Below, piece by piece: positions 7,876-16,857 of a stretch of DNA of 64,000 nt. The position numbers and the translations under genes are program-made. The notes under the pieces were generated by a model. The model had not been told where the DNA came from and did no database searches. It saw nothing but the letters and a program-made list of their open reading frames with translations. Source of the stretch: Bacillus sp. THAF10 (GTDB lineage: Bacteria > Bacillota > Bacilli > Bacillales > Bacillaceae_I). The DNA is taken from positions 3,106,001 through 3,170,000 of the forward strand of contig NZ_CP045403.1 of the NCBI RefSeq assembly GCF_009363695.1, written 5' to 3'. Position 1 is the stretch's first letter. Each line of letters begins with the position of its first letter.

Positions 7876-9753
7876 TTAAACCATCACTTTACAAATATCA
7901 TTCGTAAATTCAACTGGATCCTCAATTGGAAGACCTTCAATTAGCAAGGCCTGGCTGTAGAGTAGGTTTGTGTATAACGCAAGCTTCTCACGGTCAGCTT
8001 CATGCGCATTTTTCAGTGACGCGAACACTTCATGGTTCGTGTTAATTTCTAGCACTTTGTTTGCTTTTACGTTTTGGTTGTCCGGCATCTGGCTGAGGAT
8101 TTTCTCCATCTCAATGGTGACTTCTCCTTCAGAGGATAAGCAGACTGGATGGGTTTTCAAGCGTTTAGACACCTTCACAGCCGAAACTTTGTCAGCTAGG
8201 ATTTCCTTCATCGCTTCAAACAGATCTTTGTTTGCTTCCTGCTCGGATTCTGTTTGTTTATCATCCTCTTCTGAATCAATCCCTAAATCGCCACTGGAAA
8301 CATTTTTGAACTCTTTTTCTTTATAGTTCATCAGCATTTTAATGGCAAACTCGTCAATGTCCTCTGTGAAGTACAGAATTTCATAGCCCTTGTCTGACAC
8401 AAGCTCTGTTTGTGGAAGCTTTTCGATTCGTTCTTTAGACGCACCTGTTGCGTAGTAGATATACTTTTGGTCCTCTTTCATGCGAGAAACGTATTCGTCT
8501 AACGTTACTAGCTTCTTCTCAGTAGAAGAGTAGAACATAATTAAATCCTGTAGCTGTTCTTTATTCGCACCAAAATCAGCATAAACGCCATATTTCAACT
8601 GGCGACCGAAGCTTTCAAAGAATGTCACATACTTCTCACGCTCATCCTTTAGCATGCTAAGTAGGGCACTCTTGATTTTCTTGGCAAGGTTTTTGGCAAT
8701 AAATTTCAATTGGCGATCCTGCTGTAGCATTTCACGTGAAATGTTTAAAGAAAGGTCCTCAGAATCTACCAACCCTTTTACAAAGCTGAAGTGGTCTGGT
8801 AATAGATCCGCACATTTATTCATAATCAGCACACCGCTTGAGTATAGCTCTAAGCCTTTTTCAAATTCCTTTGAGTAGTAGTCAAATGGAATACTCTCTG
8901 GAATGTACAGGATGGAGTTATAACGAATTGTCCCATCTACACTGATATGAAGATGCTTTAATGGCTTATCAAAACCATAGTGCTTTTCATTGTAAAATTT
9001 CTCGTAATCTTCGTCTGTAAGCTCCGATTTATTTTTACGCCAGATCGGCACCATGCTGTTGATCGTTTGTTCTTCTGTTACTTCCTCAAGCTCCTCTTCG
9101 TTATCCGCTTTTGGTTTTGAGGTTGTCACATCCATCTTGATTGGATAGCGGATAAAATCAGAATACTTTTTGATGATTGCTTTTAAGCGGTACTCTTCTA
9201 AGTACTCATCAAAGTTCTCATCCTCTGTATTTTCTTTTATTTTCAGTACAATTTCCGTTCCGACCGTATCTTTTTCAGCCGGTTCCAACGTATAGCCATC
9301 TGCACCTTCTGACTCCCATTTAAATGCTTCGTCATTACCGAGTGCTTTACTAGTGACGGTTACAACATCCGCCACCATGAATGCTGCATAAAAACCAACG
9401 CCGAATTGGCCGATGATGTCATGGCCATCTTTGATTTCGTTTTCCTTTTTGAAAGCAAGGGAGCCACTTTTTGCAATTACCCCAAGGTTTGCTTCTAGCT
9501 CTTCCTTCGTCATTCCGATACCAGTATCTGTAATCGTTAGTGTTCTCGCCTCTTTGTTTCGTGTTACTTTTACAAAGTAGTTGTCCTTATCAAATGTCAA
9601 AGAGTCGTCTGTAAGTGCACGGTAATAAATCTTATCCATTGCATCACTTGCATTGGAAATAAGCTCACGCAAAAATACTTCACGCTGAGAGTAGATGGAG
9701 TTGATCATCATTTCTAGGAGTCTCTTTGATTCTGCTTGGAATTCTTTCTTCAT
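7876..9753 (-). CDS. htpG: Chaperone HtpG (HSP90 family)
   Basis: 625-residue ATP-dependent chaperone. The GHKL ATPase domain is N-terminal: [12 protein letters not shown] near residue 30, DTGIGMT near 77 and [15 protein letters not shown] near 115. It is followed by the middle domain ([36 protein letters not shown]) and the C-terminal dimerisation region. Length is normal for bacterial HSP90. It is monocistronic, closed by a bidirectional terminator. The promoter region carries a perfect CIRCE operator. In B. subtilis htpG is a class III heat shock gene not under HrcA, so regulation appears to differ here. Confidence 0.97.
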   Translation of the reverse strand: MKKEFQAESKRLLEMMINSIYSQREVFLRELISNASDAMDKIYYRALTDDSLTFDKDNYFVKVTRNKEARTLTITDTGIGMTKEELEANLGVIAKSGSLAFKKENEIKDGHDIIGQFGVGFYAAFMVADVVTVTSKALGNDEAFKWESEGADGYTLEPAEKDTVGTEIVLKIKENTEDENFDEYLEEYRLKAIIKKYSDFIRYPIKMDVTTSKPKADNEEELEEVTEEQTINSMVPIWRKNKSELTDEDYEKFYNEKHYGFDKPLKHLHISVDGTIRYNSILYIPESIPFDYYSKEFEKGLELYSSGVLIMNKCADLLPDHFSFVKGLVDSEDLSLNISREMLQQDRQLKFIAKNLAKKIKSALLSMLKDEREKYVTFFESFGRQLKYGVYADFGANKEQLQDLIMFYSSTEKKLVTLDEYVSRMKEDQKYIYYATGASKERIEKLPQTELVSDKGYEILYFTEDIDEFAIKMLMNYKEKEFKNVSSGDLGIDSEEDDKQTESEQEANKDLFEAMKEILADKVSAVKVSKRLKTHPVCLSSEGEVTIEMEKILSQMPDNQNVKANKVLEINTNHEVFASLKNAHEADREKLALYTNLLYSQALLIEGLPIEDPVEFTNDICKVMV

Positions 9754-9790
9754 GCTCTGATTTCTCCTTCCAAATATGTATGCTATTATT

Positions 9791-9817
9791 TTAGCACTCT
9801 AAACATCAGAGTGCTAA
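9791..9817 (-). promoter_or_regulatory. CIRCE operator (HrcA binding site) of htpG
   Basis: TTAGCACTC, nine bases, GAGTGCTAA is an exact match to the CIRCE consensus. It sits between the -10 region and the htpG ribosome binding site, the usual CIRCE position in the 5' leader of dnaK and groE operons. Confidence 0.95.
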
Positions 9818-9831
9818 TGCTCTATAAAATA

Positions 9832-9859
9832 ATTATCATATTTGGATAAAATATGTCAA
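9832..9859 (-). promoter_or_regulatory. SigA promoter of htpG
   Basis: The minus strand reads TTGACA (9854-9859), 16 bases, GATAAT (9832-9837). The CIRCE operator begins about 15 bases further downstream, so HrcA would act at or just after the transcription start. Confidence 0.75.
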
Positions 9860-9872
9860 CATAAAAACAAAA

Positions 9873-9904
9873 AGCTGGTGCTCTTTTTTCATAGAGTACC
9901 AGCT
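9873..9904 (-). terminator. Terminator of the prolyl 4-hydroxylase-like gene
   Basis: On the minus strand AGCTGGTACTC pairs with GAGCACCAGCT and runs into TTTTTGTTTTT. It overlaps the region just upstream of the htpG promoter. Confidence 0.85.
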
Positions 9905-9911
9905 CGTCTAT

Positions 9912-10571
9912 TTATCGTTGTGGTTTTCGTCTCATCCATTGGGTCGCGGCCCATTTATCGCCTTTGGTTATTGGTGCGCCGCCATGGAGCGTTAACTCAT
10001 TTAGGCGCTGTTCATCATAAAAATATTCGAAGTAAACAGCTGTTCCCTTTTTGGCAGCTACCGAGAAATTCAGCTTGGGAAAATAGGTTTCTCCACCTTC
10101 TTCTACATCATTTAAATACATCACAAGGGTGCTTATTCTAGGGTTTTTGACAGGGCGATGAATAGAGGTAAAATAGTCATAATGCGCCTTGTATTCCTGT
10201 CCTATTTGATAGTTTAGGATTTGCAAGCCGTCACCATGCTCCACTGGTACTCCCATAATTTGTGCCACTCTTTTTTCAATTCGCTCTATAAATTCGTTCT
10301 CTCCGTCTTCAAAAAACATACTGCTGCTTGTGCGGAGCTCATCTATTTCGCGAGAGTTGCCAATTTTTGAACGCTGTAGTCTGTCCTTTGATAGCTGTAT
10401 TAGTTGATCACATTCAACGTCACTTAAAACATTTCCTAAAACGACGATGAGCGGCTCTTCTACCTTAGCAATCACTTGTATTTCCCTATCATCCGTAAAA
10501 ATGGTTGTCCCTTCATGTGGAAAAATAGCTTGTTCTTTTAGCGCTGTATTTTTCGTATTCAATTTTTTCAT
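9912..10571 (-). CDS. Prolyl 4-hydroxylase-like 2-oxoglutarate/Fe(II) oxygenase
   Basis: 219 residues with the double-stranded beta-helix signature of the 2OG-Fe(II) family. Iron ligands are His130 and Asp132 (KAHYDYF) and His196, with Lys206 (KGDKWAA) placed to bind 2-oxoglutarate. Bacterial relatives such as the Bacillus anthracis P4H hydroxylate proline in protein or peptide substrates. The physiological target is unknown. No signal peptide, so it is probably cytoplasmic. It is a single gene with its own terminator. Confidence 0.88.
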   Translation of the reverse strand: MKKLNTKNTALKEQAIFPHEGTTIFTDDREIQVIAKVEEPLIVVLGNVLSDVECDQLIQLSKDRLQRSKIGNSREIDELRTSSSMFFEDGENEFIERIEKRVAQIMGVPVEHGDGLQILNYQIGQEYKAHYDYFTSIHRPVKNPRISTLVMYLNDVEEGGETYFPKLNFSVAAKKGTAVYFEYFYDEQRLNELTLHGGAPITKGDKWAATQWMRRKPQR

Positions 10572-10654
10572 CGACCTCTTTAATTTTATAATATTCGGAA
10601 TGTTTTGGAGAAAAATATAAAACTATGAATCTAATTTATCTAATTTTACACTGC

Positions 10655-10905
10655 CGTCATGAAAAAAAGAAGTATCTTTCTGTTTCCAAAGAACAAAAGC
10701 GCAATGCGCCCGCTTTGCGACGTACAAACTTTGTCTAGTTGCAGCGGCTGAACGAGCCGCTTCACTTTTCGTGGCACTGAGCCGTATGAGATAAAGAAAA
10801 CACGAAGAGCGGAAGCTTTTTCGTGTTGCCTTATCGTAAGGAGGCGAGGGAAGTTTGCTAGTCGCTGGCGCATGGAGCTGGACGCTGCTACTTTTGTTCC
10901 AAATA
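10655..10905. repeat. Dispersed Bacillaceae intergenic repeat (type with GTCCAGCTCC)
   Basis: On the minus strand the stretch contains AGCGTCCAGCTCCATGCGC, CTAGCAAACTTCCCTCGCC, an inverted-repeat arm (ACACGAAAAAGCTTCCGCTC against GAAGAGCGGAAGC) and CAACTAGACAAAGTTTGTAC. I recognise this composition from high-copy intergenic repeats in Bacillus and Geobacillus genomes. The 10572-10984 gap holds no credible gene: short open frames here follow the repeat and have no ribosome binding site. Confidence 0.55.
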
Positions 10906-10944
10906 TCCACAGACATTTTTTTATAATTTCCTAATCAACTAGAA

Positions 10945-10980
10945 AAACACAGTGCTACTTTTTAAGTAAACACTGTGTTT
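10945..10980 (-). terminator. Terminator of the MFS transporter gene
   Basis: AAACACAGTG and CACTGTGTTT are perfectly complementary around a 16-base loop. On the minus strand the hairpin is followed by TTTTTC, immediately 3' of the transporter stop codon. Confidence 0.85.
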
Positions 10981-10984
10981 CATC

Positions 10985-12193
10985 TCAAGAGGCGCTTTTG
11001 GATAATGAGTGGACGGCCTCAGGTGTTTTCTTTAATTTTCGGTCGTATATCGATGTAGTGAAAATCGCCACTAGCACTAAGGCCATTAACACCCCAAACA
11101 GCATTTCCATGCCATAAAAATCTACAAGCAAACCACCCATTAACGGACCAAGCATCCGTCCGCCTGTAGCGGTGGAGTTAACAATTCCTTGATAAAACCC
11201 CTCCCGCCCTTTAGGTGCGAGCTCATTGGCAACGGTTGGGACAGCTGGCCAAACAAACATTTCCCCAATTGTCATGATAATCATTGCTACAACAAAGGCT
11301 GTGTATTGCTCTGCTATGCCAACTAAGGCAAAAGATAAAATAAAAATGACAAGTCCCACGATGATCTGGGTTTTTAAAGTTTTTGTATATTTTTTTACGA
11401 TAAAAGAGATCAACGGTTGGGTCAAAACAATCAGCGCCCCGTTTATGGTCCAGAGAATACTGTATTGTGTAAGTGGTATTCCTAGTGCCTTCGTGTGAGT
11501 CGCAATTGTTGTCTGCCATTGAACGTAGCCCATCCAACAGAGCAGGTACCCAATGCAAATCGTTAAAAGTGCGTAAAGTTTTGTATGATCTTTTATTTTT
11601 TTCTGTTGATCGAGGACAGAAGTTTGAACAGCAGGATTTGCCTGTATGCTCTTATACCCAAACATGGCAATTAGGAAAAATATCGCATAAGTAACGGTGT
11701 TAGCGATAAATATGTAGTCAAAGCGAATATTTGCTACAAGTCCGCCAAGTGCCGCTCCAATTGCCACACCAAGATTTTGCGAAACGTACATTGAATTAAA
11801 CGCTTTGCGGCCACCTTCCTTCCAAACAGAGCCTGCCATCGCGTACATAGAAGGAAAAACAATCCCTGACCCAAAACCGATGATAGCGAGAAAAACCACA
11901 AAGAACGGCCATGAGTGGTTGATGGTCATACCAATAAGCGCTGTGATGGTAATGGAGATTCCTATTAATATCGATTTGTAGCCTCCTATTTTGTCAAACA
12001 AGACACCACCAATTAGGTTTCCAATCACGCTTGCCCCCGCATTCAGCATAAGCACAAGCCCTGCTACAGAAAGGGATTTCCCGAGAATATTGTGTATATA
12101 AATGGTATTTAACGGCCATAAAAAAGAGGCCCCTGTAACGTTAATTGCCATGCCAATAACCAATAACCACAGAGACCGGGGCATTTTCAACAT
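10985..12193 (-). CDS. MFS transporter, probable drug/metabolite exporter
   Basis: 402 residues with about 12 transmembrane segments. Major facilitator motif A appears as GVLFDKIGGYKS in the first cytoplasmic loop, with GFGSGIVFPSMYAMAGSVWKE and LGPLMGGLLVDFYGME in the two halves. It resembles multidrug-resistance members of the family (proton antiport). The substrate cannot be read from sequence. Monocistronic with its own terminator; no regulator gene adjoins it. Confidence 0.85.
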   Translation of the reverse strand: MLKMPRSLWLLVIGMAINVTGASFLWPLNTIYIHNILGKSLSVAGLVLMLNAGASVIGNLIGGVLFDKIGGYKSILIGISITITALIGMTINHSWPFFVVFLAIIGFGSGIVFPSMYAMAGSVWKEGGRKAFNSMYVSQNLGVAIGAALGGLVANIRFDYIFIANTVTYAIFFLIAMFGYKSIQANPAVQTSVLDQQKKIKDHTKLYALLTICIGYLLCWMGYVQWQTTIATHTKALGIPLTQYSILWTINGALIVLTQPLISFIVKKYTKTLKTQIIVGLVIFILSFALVGIAEQYTAFVVAMIIMTIGEMFVWPAVPTVANELAPKGREGFYQGIVNSTATGGRMLGPLMGGLLVDFYGMEMLFGVLMALVLVAIFTTSIYDRKLKKTPEAVHSLSKSAS

Positions 12194-12360
12194 GAGGATG
12201 CCCTCCTTACTATTATTTCGAAACCCAAAGTAATTGTAAGGCCTTTTTATAGCTGTTTCAATAAAAATATTTCGGTGGAAGGAAATGTAATATTTCTGAT
12301 TATTTTAGCAAATTTACCTTCAAAATAAAGAGCAGCTCAAATGGCTGCCTCCACTTTTGG

Positions 12361-12522
12361 CTATTCATTTTCACTGCGATTTTTTGAACGAACTGGTTGA
12401 GCTTTTTTTAAGTTTTTCTTTTTTACTTCCTGTACGGGATTATATTCTGCGCCCATCTCTACTGTATTTTCTGCATTTCTTGTTTTTTGCTCAGGATTGT
12501 TTTGTTTGGATCGCTTTTTCAT
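12361..12522 (-). CDS. Small basic hydrophilic protein, function unknown
   Basis: 53 residues, too short for most gene callers. It starts with ATG nine bases after AAGGAG, 15 bases downstream of the ytzC-like stop, so the two are probably cotranscribed. It is rich in Lys, Asn, Gln and Arg, with no hydrophobic segment (MKKRSKQNNPEQKTRNAENT to SKNRSENE). This composition resembles small Bacillus spore-associated proteins, but I do not recognise the family. The ribosome binding site and clean stop support it as real. Confidence 0.6.
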   Translation of the reverse strand: MKKRSKQNNPEQKTRNAENTVEMGAEYNPVQEVKKKNLKKAQPVRSKNRSENE

Positions 12523-12537
12523 GAAAATAAACTCCTT

Positions 12538-12801
12538 TTATTGTCGTAGTAGTGTCATGTCATTTTGAAGACTTTGCAGTTGCAAGCGCATGCGATTTAG
12601 CTGCTCACGCTGTTGAGCATTACAGCTTTGGGAAAGGTGCATTAAGTCATTATAAGTTGCTTCGATTTGTTCTTGAGCTTGTGTGAATTCTGTCCCATTG
12701 TAGTGTTCTAATTGCTGTGCCTCTCTGTATTGAGCATGTGCTGTTCTTAACGTATCCTCACACTGCTGGATAAATTGTTCGACTGAATCTCTTGTTGCCA
12801 T
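12538..12801 (-). CDS. ytzC: YtzC-like DUF2524 protein
   Basis: 87 residues from the ATG that follows GGGGTG by six bases; a GTG three codons upstream is the alternative. The sequence is almost entirely predicted helix with many Gln and Glu (DSVEQFIQQCEDTLRTAHAQ, then AQEQIEATYNDLMHL and QQREQLNRMRLQLQSLQND), suggesting a helical hairpin. It resembles Bacillus YtzC (DUF2524), which is also encoded beside ytqA in B. subtilis. Function unknown. It is divergent from ytqA and leads the small basic protein gene. Confidence 0.75.
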   Translation of the reverse strand: MATRDSVEQFIQQCEDTLRTAHAQYREAQQLEHYNGTEFTQAQEQIEATYNDLMHLSQSCNAQQREQLNRMRLQLQSLQNDMTLLRQ

Positions 12802-12943
12802 AGTTTTCACCCCGCAAATTTTCTTGTATCGCTATTATTTTGTACAATTTTTTACGCTACATGCGAAAAATATAGATGCCATTGTAGTAGGTCAATCCAT
12901 CATGATAAAATTATTTGTCAGTGCAAAAAGAGGAGGAACAAGG

Positions 12944-13918
12944 ATGACGCATCCAACCAAACACAATCCGTTCCCATATTCCGTTGAGGATAAACGATAT
13001 CATACATGGAACTATCATTTACGAAACCATTTTGGACATAAAGTATTTAAAGTAGCCCTTGATGGGGGCTTTGACTGCCCGAATCGTGACGGCACCGTTG
13101 CCCATGGTGGCTGTACGTTTTGCAGTGCAGCAGGATCTGGTGATTTTGCTGGGAACAGAGCAGACGATCTTCTAACCCAATTCCATGAAATAAAAACAAA
13201 GATGCATCATAAGTGGAAAGATGGCAAATACATGGCTTATTTCCAAGCCTTTACGAATACACATGCGCCTGTTAGTGAGCTGCGGGAAAAGTATGAAACC
13301 GTGCTGAACCAAGAAGGAGTGGTAGGACTCTCCATTGGAACACGCCCTGATTGCCTGCCGGATGATGTGGTGCAGTACTTGGCAGAACTAAATGAACGCA
13401 CCTATTTATGGGTGGAGCTTGGTTTACAAACGGTGCACGAACGTACCGCTCTTCTCATTAATCGTGCCCATGATTTTGATACTTATGTGGAGGGCGTGAA
13501 CAAGCTGCGCAAGCATGGAATTCGGGTGTGTTCCCATATTATTGATGGGCTTCCTTTGGAGAATTACGATATGATGATGGATACTGCCAAAGCGGTTGCC
13601 AAGCTTGATGTACAGGGAATAAAAATTCATCTGTTGCATCTATTGAAAGGAACACCAATGGTAAAGCAATATGAAAAAGGGATGCTCGAGTTTTTAGGGT
13701 TTGAAGAATACGTAAACCTTGTTTGTGACCAATTAGAAATCTTACCACCTGAAATGATAGTCCATCGCATAACCGGCGATGGTCCAATCGATATTATGAT
13801 CGGCCCGATGTGGAGTGTGGATAAATGGTCGGTGCTAAACGCGATTGATGCGGAGCTGAAAAGGCGTGATAGCTGGCAGGGGAAATTTTACAGTGCTACT
13901 GGTGGTGTCTTAAAGTGA
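12944..13918 (+). CDS. ytqA: YtqA radical SAM protein (TIGR01212 family), tRNA wobble modification
   Basis: 324 residues; the start is the ATG six bases after AGAGGAGGAAC, giving the usual YtqA length rather than the longer open frame. The 4Fe-4S cluster cysteines are Cys45, Cys57 and Cys60 (CPNRDGTVAHGGCTFC), the spacing of the TIGR01212 radical SAM group. The gene overlaps ytqB by 4 bases. From memory of recent work, YtqA and YtqB (renamed MnmL and MnmM) make the mnm5 side chain of wobble uridine in Gram-positive bacteria; I am confident of the family and less so of the exact step. Confidence 0.92.
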   Translation: MTHPTKHNPFPYSVEDKRYHTWNYHLRNHFGHKVFKVALDGGFDCPNRDGTVAHGGCTFCSAAGSGDFAGNRADDLLTQFHEIKTKMHHKWKDGKYMAYFQAFTNTHAPVSELREKYETVLNQEGVVGLSIGTRPDCLPDDVVQYLAELNERTYLWVELGLQTVHERTALLINRAHDFDTYVEGVNKLRKHGIRVCSHIIDGLPLENYDMMMDTAKAVAKLDVQGIKIHLLHLLKGTPMVKQYEKGMLEFLGFEEYVNLVCDQLEILPPEMIVHRITGDGPIDIMIGPMWSVDKWSVLNAIDAELKRRDSWQGKFYSATGGVLK

Positions 13919-14487
13919 AATTAGAGCGAGTACTTCCTTATAGTAAAAAGATTTTGGGTTTAGCTGTTTCAGAAGGAGATATTGCTGTCGACTGTACAGC
14001 TGGTAATGGACATGACACGCTTTATCTTGCTGAGCTTGTTGGTTCTAGCGGTCAAGTGTATGCGTTTGATATCCAGGAGGAGGCCATTTCTAGCACCGCT
14101 TCCCTTTTGGACGAGCACCACCTCTTAGAGCGTGCCAGCTTACACCACACTGGTCATCAGCATGTATTAGATATCATACCTGCTGAAAAGCATGCGCTCA
14201 TTCGAGGTGCCGTGTTTAATCTTGGGTATCTTCCTGGTGGAGATAAGGAAATTGTAACAGTCCCATCAAGCACTATTGAGGCAATCGACAAGCTTTTATC
14301 TGTGATGAAAAAAGAAGGTGTGATTGTGATTGTGGTGTATCATGGTCATCCTGAAGGTGCAATAGAGCGAGATGCGCTGCTTGAGTATGTTTGTGGTTTG
14401 GACCAAAAGCGGGCCCACGTTCTTCAGTACCGTTTTATGAATCAGGTCAACAATCCGCCGTTTATTATTGCGATTGAGAAGAAGTAA
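13915..14487 (+). CDS. ytqB: YtqB class I SAM-dependent methyltransferase
   Basis: 190 residues, GTG start overlapping the ytqA stop by 4 bases (GTGA), so probably translationally coupled. SAM-binding motif I is DCTAGNGHD (26-34) and motif II falls in GQVYAFDIQEEA. FNLGYLPGGDKEI matches the conserved region of the YtqB rRNA-methylase-like family. Reported in B. subtilis and S. aureus as MnmM, which methylates nm5(s2)U34 to mnm5(s2)U in tRNA; that assignment is from memory of the literature. Followed by a terminator and then by a 20-bp repeat array. Confidence 0.9.
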   Translation: MKLERVLPYSKKILGLAVSEGDIAVDCTAGNGHDTLYLAELVGSSGQVYAFDIQEEAISSTASLLDEHHLLERASLHHTGHQHVLDIIPAEKHALIRGAVFNLGYLPGGDKEIVTVPSSTIEAIDKLLSVMKKEGVIVIVVYHGHPEGAIERDALLEYVCGLDQKRAHVLQYRFMNQVNNPPFIIAIEKK

Positions 14488-14497
14488 GGTGGTGTTG

Positions 14498-14537
14498 ATC
14501 CCCTGTGAGTCACGCTGATGCTTGGTTGGCGGGGGAT
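14498..14537 (+). terminator. Probable terminator of ytqAB
   Basis: ATCCCC (14498-) pairs with GGGGGAT (14531-14537) across a long loop, and the 3' arm runs directly into TTTTTATTG. Confidence 0.55.
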
Positions 14538-14571
14538 TTTTATTGTGGTGGATACTTGGGAACGCGTTCTT

Positions 14572-14730
14572 GCGAAATTTGCTGAAAATTGTCGAATGGC
14601 CTTTATCTTGCCTCAAATGGACAAATAAATTAAAAAGTGGATTAATTAATTCTAAAGTCGCTTAATTATCGAAAAGTTGGATTAATTATTCAAAAAGTGG
14701 ATTAATTATTCAAAAAGTGGATTAATTATC
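14572..14730 (+). repeat. Intergenic 20-bp periodic array with conserved leader (array 1)
   Basis: A leader at 14572-14603 contains TTTGCTG, seven bases, TCGAATGGCC. Units of exactly 20 bp follow, with the GG/CG end of each unit at 14620, 14640, 14660, 14680, 14700 and 14720; the consensus is ATTAATTATTCAAAAAGTGG. Six units are visible, the first three degenerate. The array lies between the convergent genes ytqB and ytpB. The leader is shared with the arrays at 25200-25379 and 33693-33950. No gene is apparent in the 14488-14908 gap. Confidence 0.85.
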
Positions 14731-14778
14731 CTCCCACGCCTTCCCCATTCACCTAAATTACCTCCTCCCATAAAAAAA

Positions 14779-14799
14779 GAGAGCCAAAAATCGGCTCTC
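14779..14799 (-). terminator. Terminator downstream of ytpAB
   Basis: On the minus strand GAGAGCC pairs with GGCTCTC and is followed by TTTTTTTAT. It lies about 110 bases after the ytpB stop. Confidence 0.85.
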
Positions 14800-14908
14800 C
14801 CCCACTAAAATTGACTTCTAGAATTCATAATATCTCTTCCACCCCAAAACCTAGCGTGTAATTTTCAGCCAAACCCACAAAACACACAGTCGGCCACCAT
14901 CATTCTCC

Positions 14909-15985
14909 TTACATTACACCCCGCCAGTCCTGAAACCGTCGATATGCCTTTCCGTTCACATAAAAGAAATATGCCGTTCCACCACTAGCCTTAATGATGC
15001 TCTTTGCCATAGACGAAGTATCCTTACAATCACTCACTTTTCGATCTGAGAGATACACGCCGAGTAAGCCTCTGTTAATCAGGCGGTGAAACTTTTCAAA
15101 AGGCAACCCTGCTGTATGAACATCTGCCTGTTCCATAAAGTGCTTTAAGCGATCCAGTAACTCCTGTTCATTTTCATAATAGGTACAAAAATTTAGGTCC
15201 CCACCCTCAAGATCCTCTTCCTGGTCAATAAAATAATCCAGCAGAATATGAAGGCCTTGGATATAGGGAAAATACCCACTCACAATTTTTTCCGCGTGCT
15301 CTGCTGAAAATGTTTCCCTGTACCCTTGTGACACCAAACAGAAAATTCCGAGCGTGGACCCTGAGCAGGCCGAAAACTCATGCCACTTCATTGGTGGAAG
15401 GTCTGCTTGATAATCCGAAAACCATTTCTCAAGGCGCGGCACCCGCTCCTCAACGGCCACATGCTTATGTACTTGTAGATCACAATAGTACCTTGCCAGC
15501 TTTAACAGATGTGGAGCAATTATTGAATAGCTCCCCAGTTCCCCCAACACACGCTGACACGTAGACACCAAATCAGAAAGATATCCAGCGTCCTCCTGCT
15601 CCTCCCGATAACGATAATAATCACGTAAAGGGTTTCCGACAGTTAACGCATCTAGCATTGATTCATGTAAGGCCGTAAAATCGTCTGGACAAAGGGACGT
15701 ACTGCGATCGCACAAATTATCGAGATAATCACTGATGGTCTGATAGGTAACAATAAATTTCACGGCACTCTTGAAATCAGCTCCTGCCAATAACGAAAGA
15801 ATTCCCCCACCTTCACAATGAAAGGCTTTACTTTCGATGCTAGCAAGCGCTTGGTTTCGAAGCTCCCTATCTGGAATTTCTTCTGCCCGCCTCTTCCAAT
15901 AGTCCAACTCCTCATAAACAACAGGGAACACATCGCGGTACACCCTCTTCATTAACGAAAAAGGGTGAGTGGGTACTTTCACCAT
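14909..15985 (-). CDS. ytpB: Tetraprenyl-beta-curcumene synthase YtpB (DUF2600)
   Basis: 358 residues, all-helical, matching the length and motifs of B. subtilis YtpB. The acidic motif DYLDNLCDRS and GADFKSAVKFIVTYQTISDY are characteristic. YtpB cyclises all-trans tetraprenyl diphosphate to tetraprenyl-beta-curcumene, precursor of C35 sesquarterpenes found in Bacillus spores, and represents an unusual terpene synthase family lacking the standard DDxxD arrangement. Its start overlaps the ytpA stop by one base (TAATG), so the two genes are translationally coupled. Confidence 0.92.
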   Translation of the reverse strand: MVKVPTHPFSLMKRVYRDVFPVVYEELDYWKRRAEEIPDRELRNQALASIESKAFHCEGGGILSLLAGADFKSAVKFIVTYQTISDYLDNLCDRSTSLCPDDFTALHESMLDALTVGNPLRDYYRYREEQEDAGYLSDLVSTCQRVLGELGSYSIIAPHLLKLARYYCDLQVHKHVAVEERVPRLEKWFSDYQADLPPMKWHEFSACSGSTLGIFCLVSQGYRETFSAEHAEKIVSGYFPYIQGLHILLDYFIDQEEDLEGGDLNFCTYYENEQELLDRLKHFMEQADVHTAGLPFEKFHRLINRGLLGVYLSDRKVSDCKDTSSMAKSIIKASGGTAYFFYVNGKAYRRFQDWRGVM

Positions 15986-16776
15986 TAATCACTTCCTTCA
16001 ATTTGTAGGTTCACAAACGCTTTGGCGTACCGGAAAACCCGGTCCCGCTCTGGTTCATTAAAGATTTCGTGATAAAGTCCTTCCCATTCTTTATAGTTTT
16101 TTTCTTTTACTCCGAGGGAATTAAACCATGTCTCAGAAGCAAATTTATCTACAATCAAATCGTCCCCTGCCTGCATCATTAGAACTGGTATATCTGGAAA
16201 TTTGTCAATTCCGGTAAAAGCCAGGTTCATGGATTGGACAAGCTCTCGGTACCAACGAACAGAAACTTTAGTTATATATAAAGCATCTCCAGAAGCAACC
16301 TTTCTTACTTCTTCATTTCTTGTTGCTTTATCAATTGTCAGACCTGTTTCAAATTTTATTTTCGGCAAAATAAAATTCAGCCCTTTTGAGAGAACATCCA
16401 ATCCTTTTGTAGGATGGTGAAGCAGCTTCAAGCATGGAGAAGACAAAATAACTCCCTCTACCAACAATGGACTTTTTTCCTGAAGGGTTCTAATTACGGC
16501 AAGTCCACCCATACTATGTCCAAAAATAAAGACAGGCGGCTTTAGAAGATAGGCCTCTTTGATCCATTTTTCCACTTCTTCTATATATTCATCAAAGTTA
16601 TCAATATGTCCTCTTCTACGAGTGGAAAGTCCTTGCCCTGGCAAATCCCCCATGATGACACTAAATCCATTTTTCTTCCACTGATCCATCAACCACGTAT
16701 ACCTGCCATGATGCTCTTGTGCGCCATGGACAATCACAATGGTACCTTTTGGATTTTCCGCCTCCCATTTCCACAT
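15985..16776 (-). CDS. ytpA: YtpA alpha/beta hydrolase (lysophospholipase-like)
   Basis: 263 residues of the alpha/beta hydrolase fold (Hydrolase_4). The nucleophile elbow is GHSMGG with Ser88. GDLPGQGLS follows the oxyanion strand; the acid and base are likely Asp in AGDDLIVD and His in GLYHEIFNE. In B. subtilis ytpA has been linked to synthesis of the phospholipid antibiotic bacilysocin. AAGGGAG nine bases upstream supports the ATG. First gene of the ytpA-ytpB operon. Confidence 0.9.
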   Translation of the reverse strand: MWKWEAENPKGTIVIVHGAQEHHGRYTWLMDQWKKNGFSVIMGDLPGQGLSTRRRGHIDNFDEYIEEVEKWIKEAYLLKPPVFIFGHSMGGLAVIRTLQEKSPLLVEGVILSSPCLKLLHHPTKGLDVLSKGLNFILPKIKFETGLTIDKATRNEEVRKVASGDALYITKVSVRWYRELVQSMNLAFTGIDKFPDIPVLMMQAGDDLIVDKFASETWFNSLGVKEKNYKEWEGLYHEIFNEPERDRVFRYAKAFVNLQIEGSD

Positions 16777-16857
16777 TTCCTAACACTCCCTTAAAAATAT
16801 ATTGCTTTCTGATATAATAAAATATATCCATTATCTCTTACAAGCTGGAGGAACTCA

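Noticed and set aside
10623..10916. Two overlapping minus-strand open frames (75 and 97 codons)
   Set aside because: They coincide with the dispersed intergenic repeat, with no ribosome binding site and no recognisable protein features.
12824..12943. N-terminal 40-codon extension of ytqA
   Set aside because: No ribosome binding site at the upstream ATG, while AGAGGAGG precedes the ATG at 12944 and gives the normal family length.
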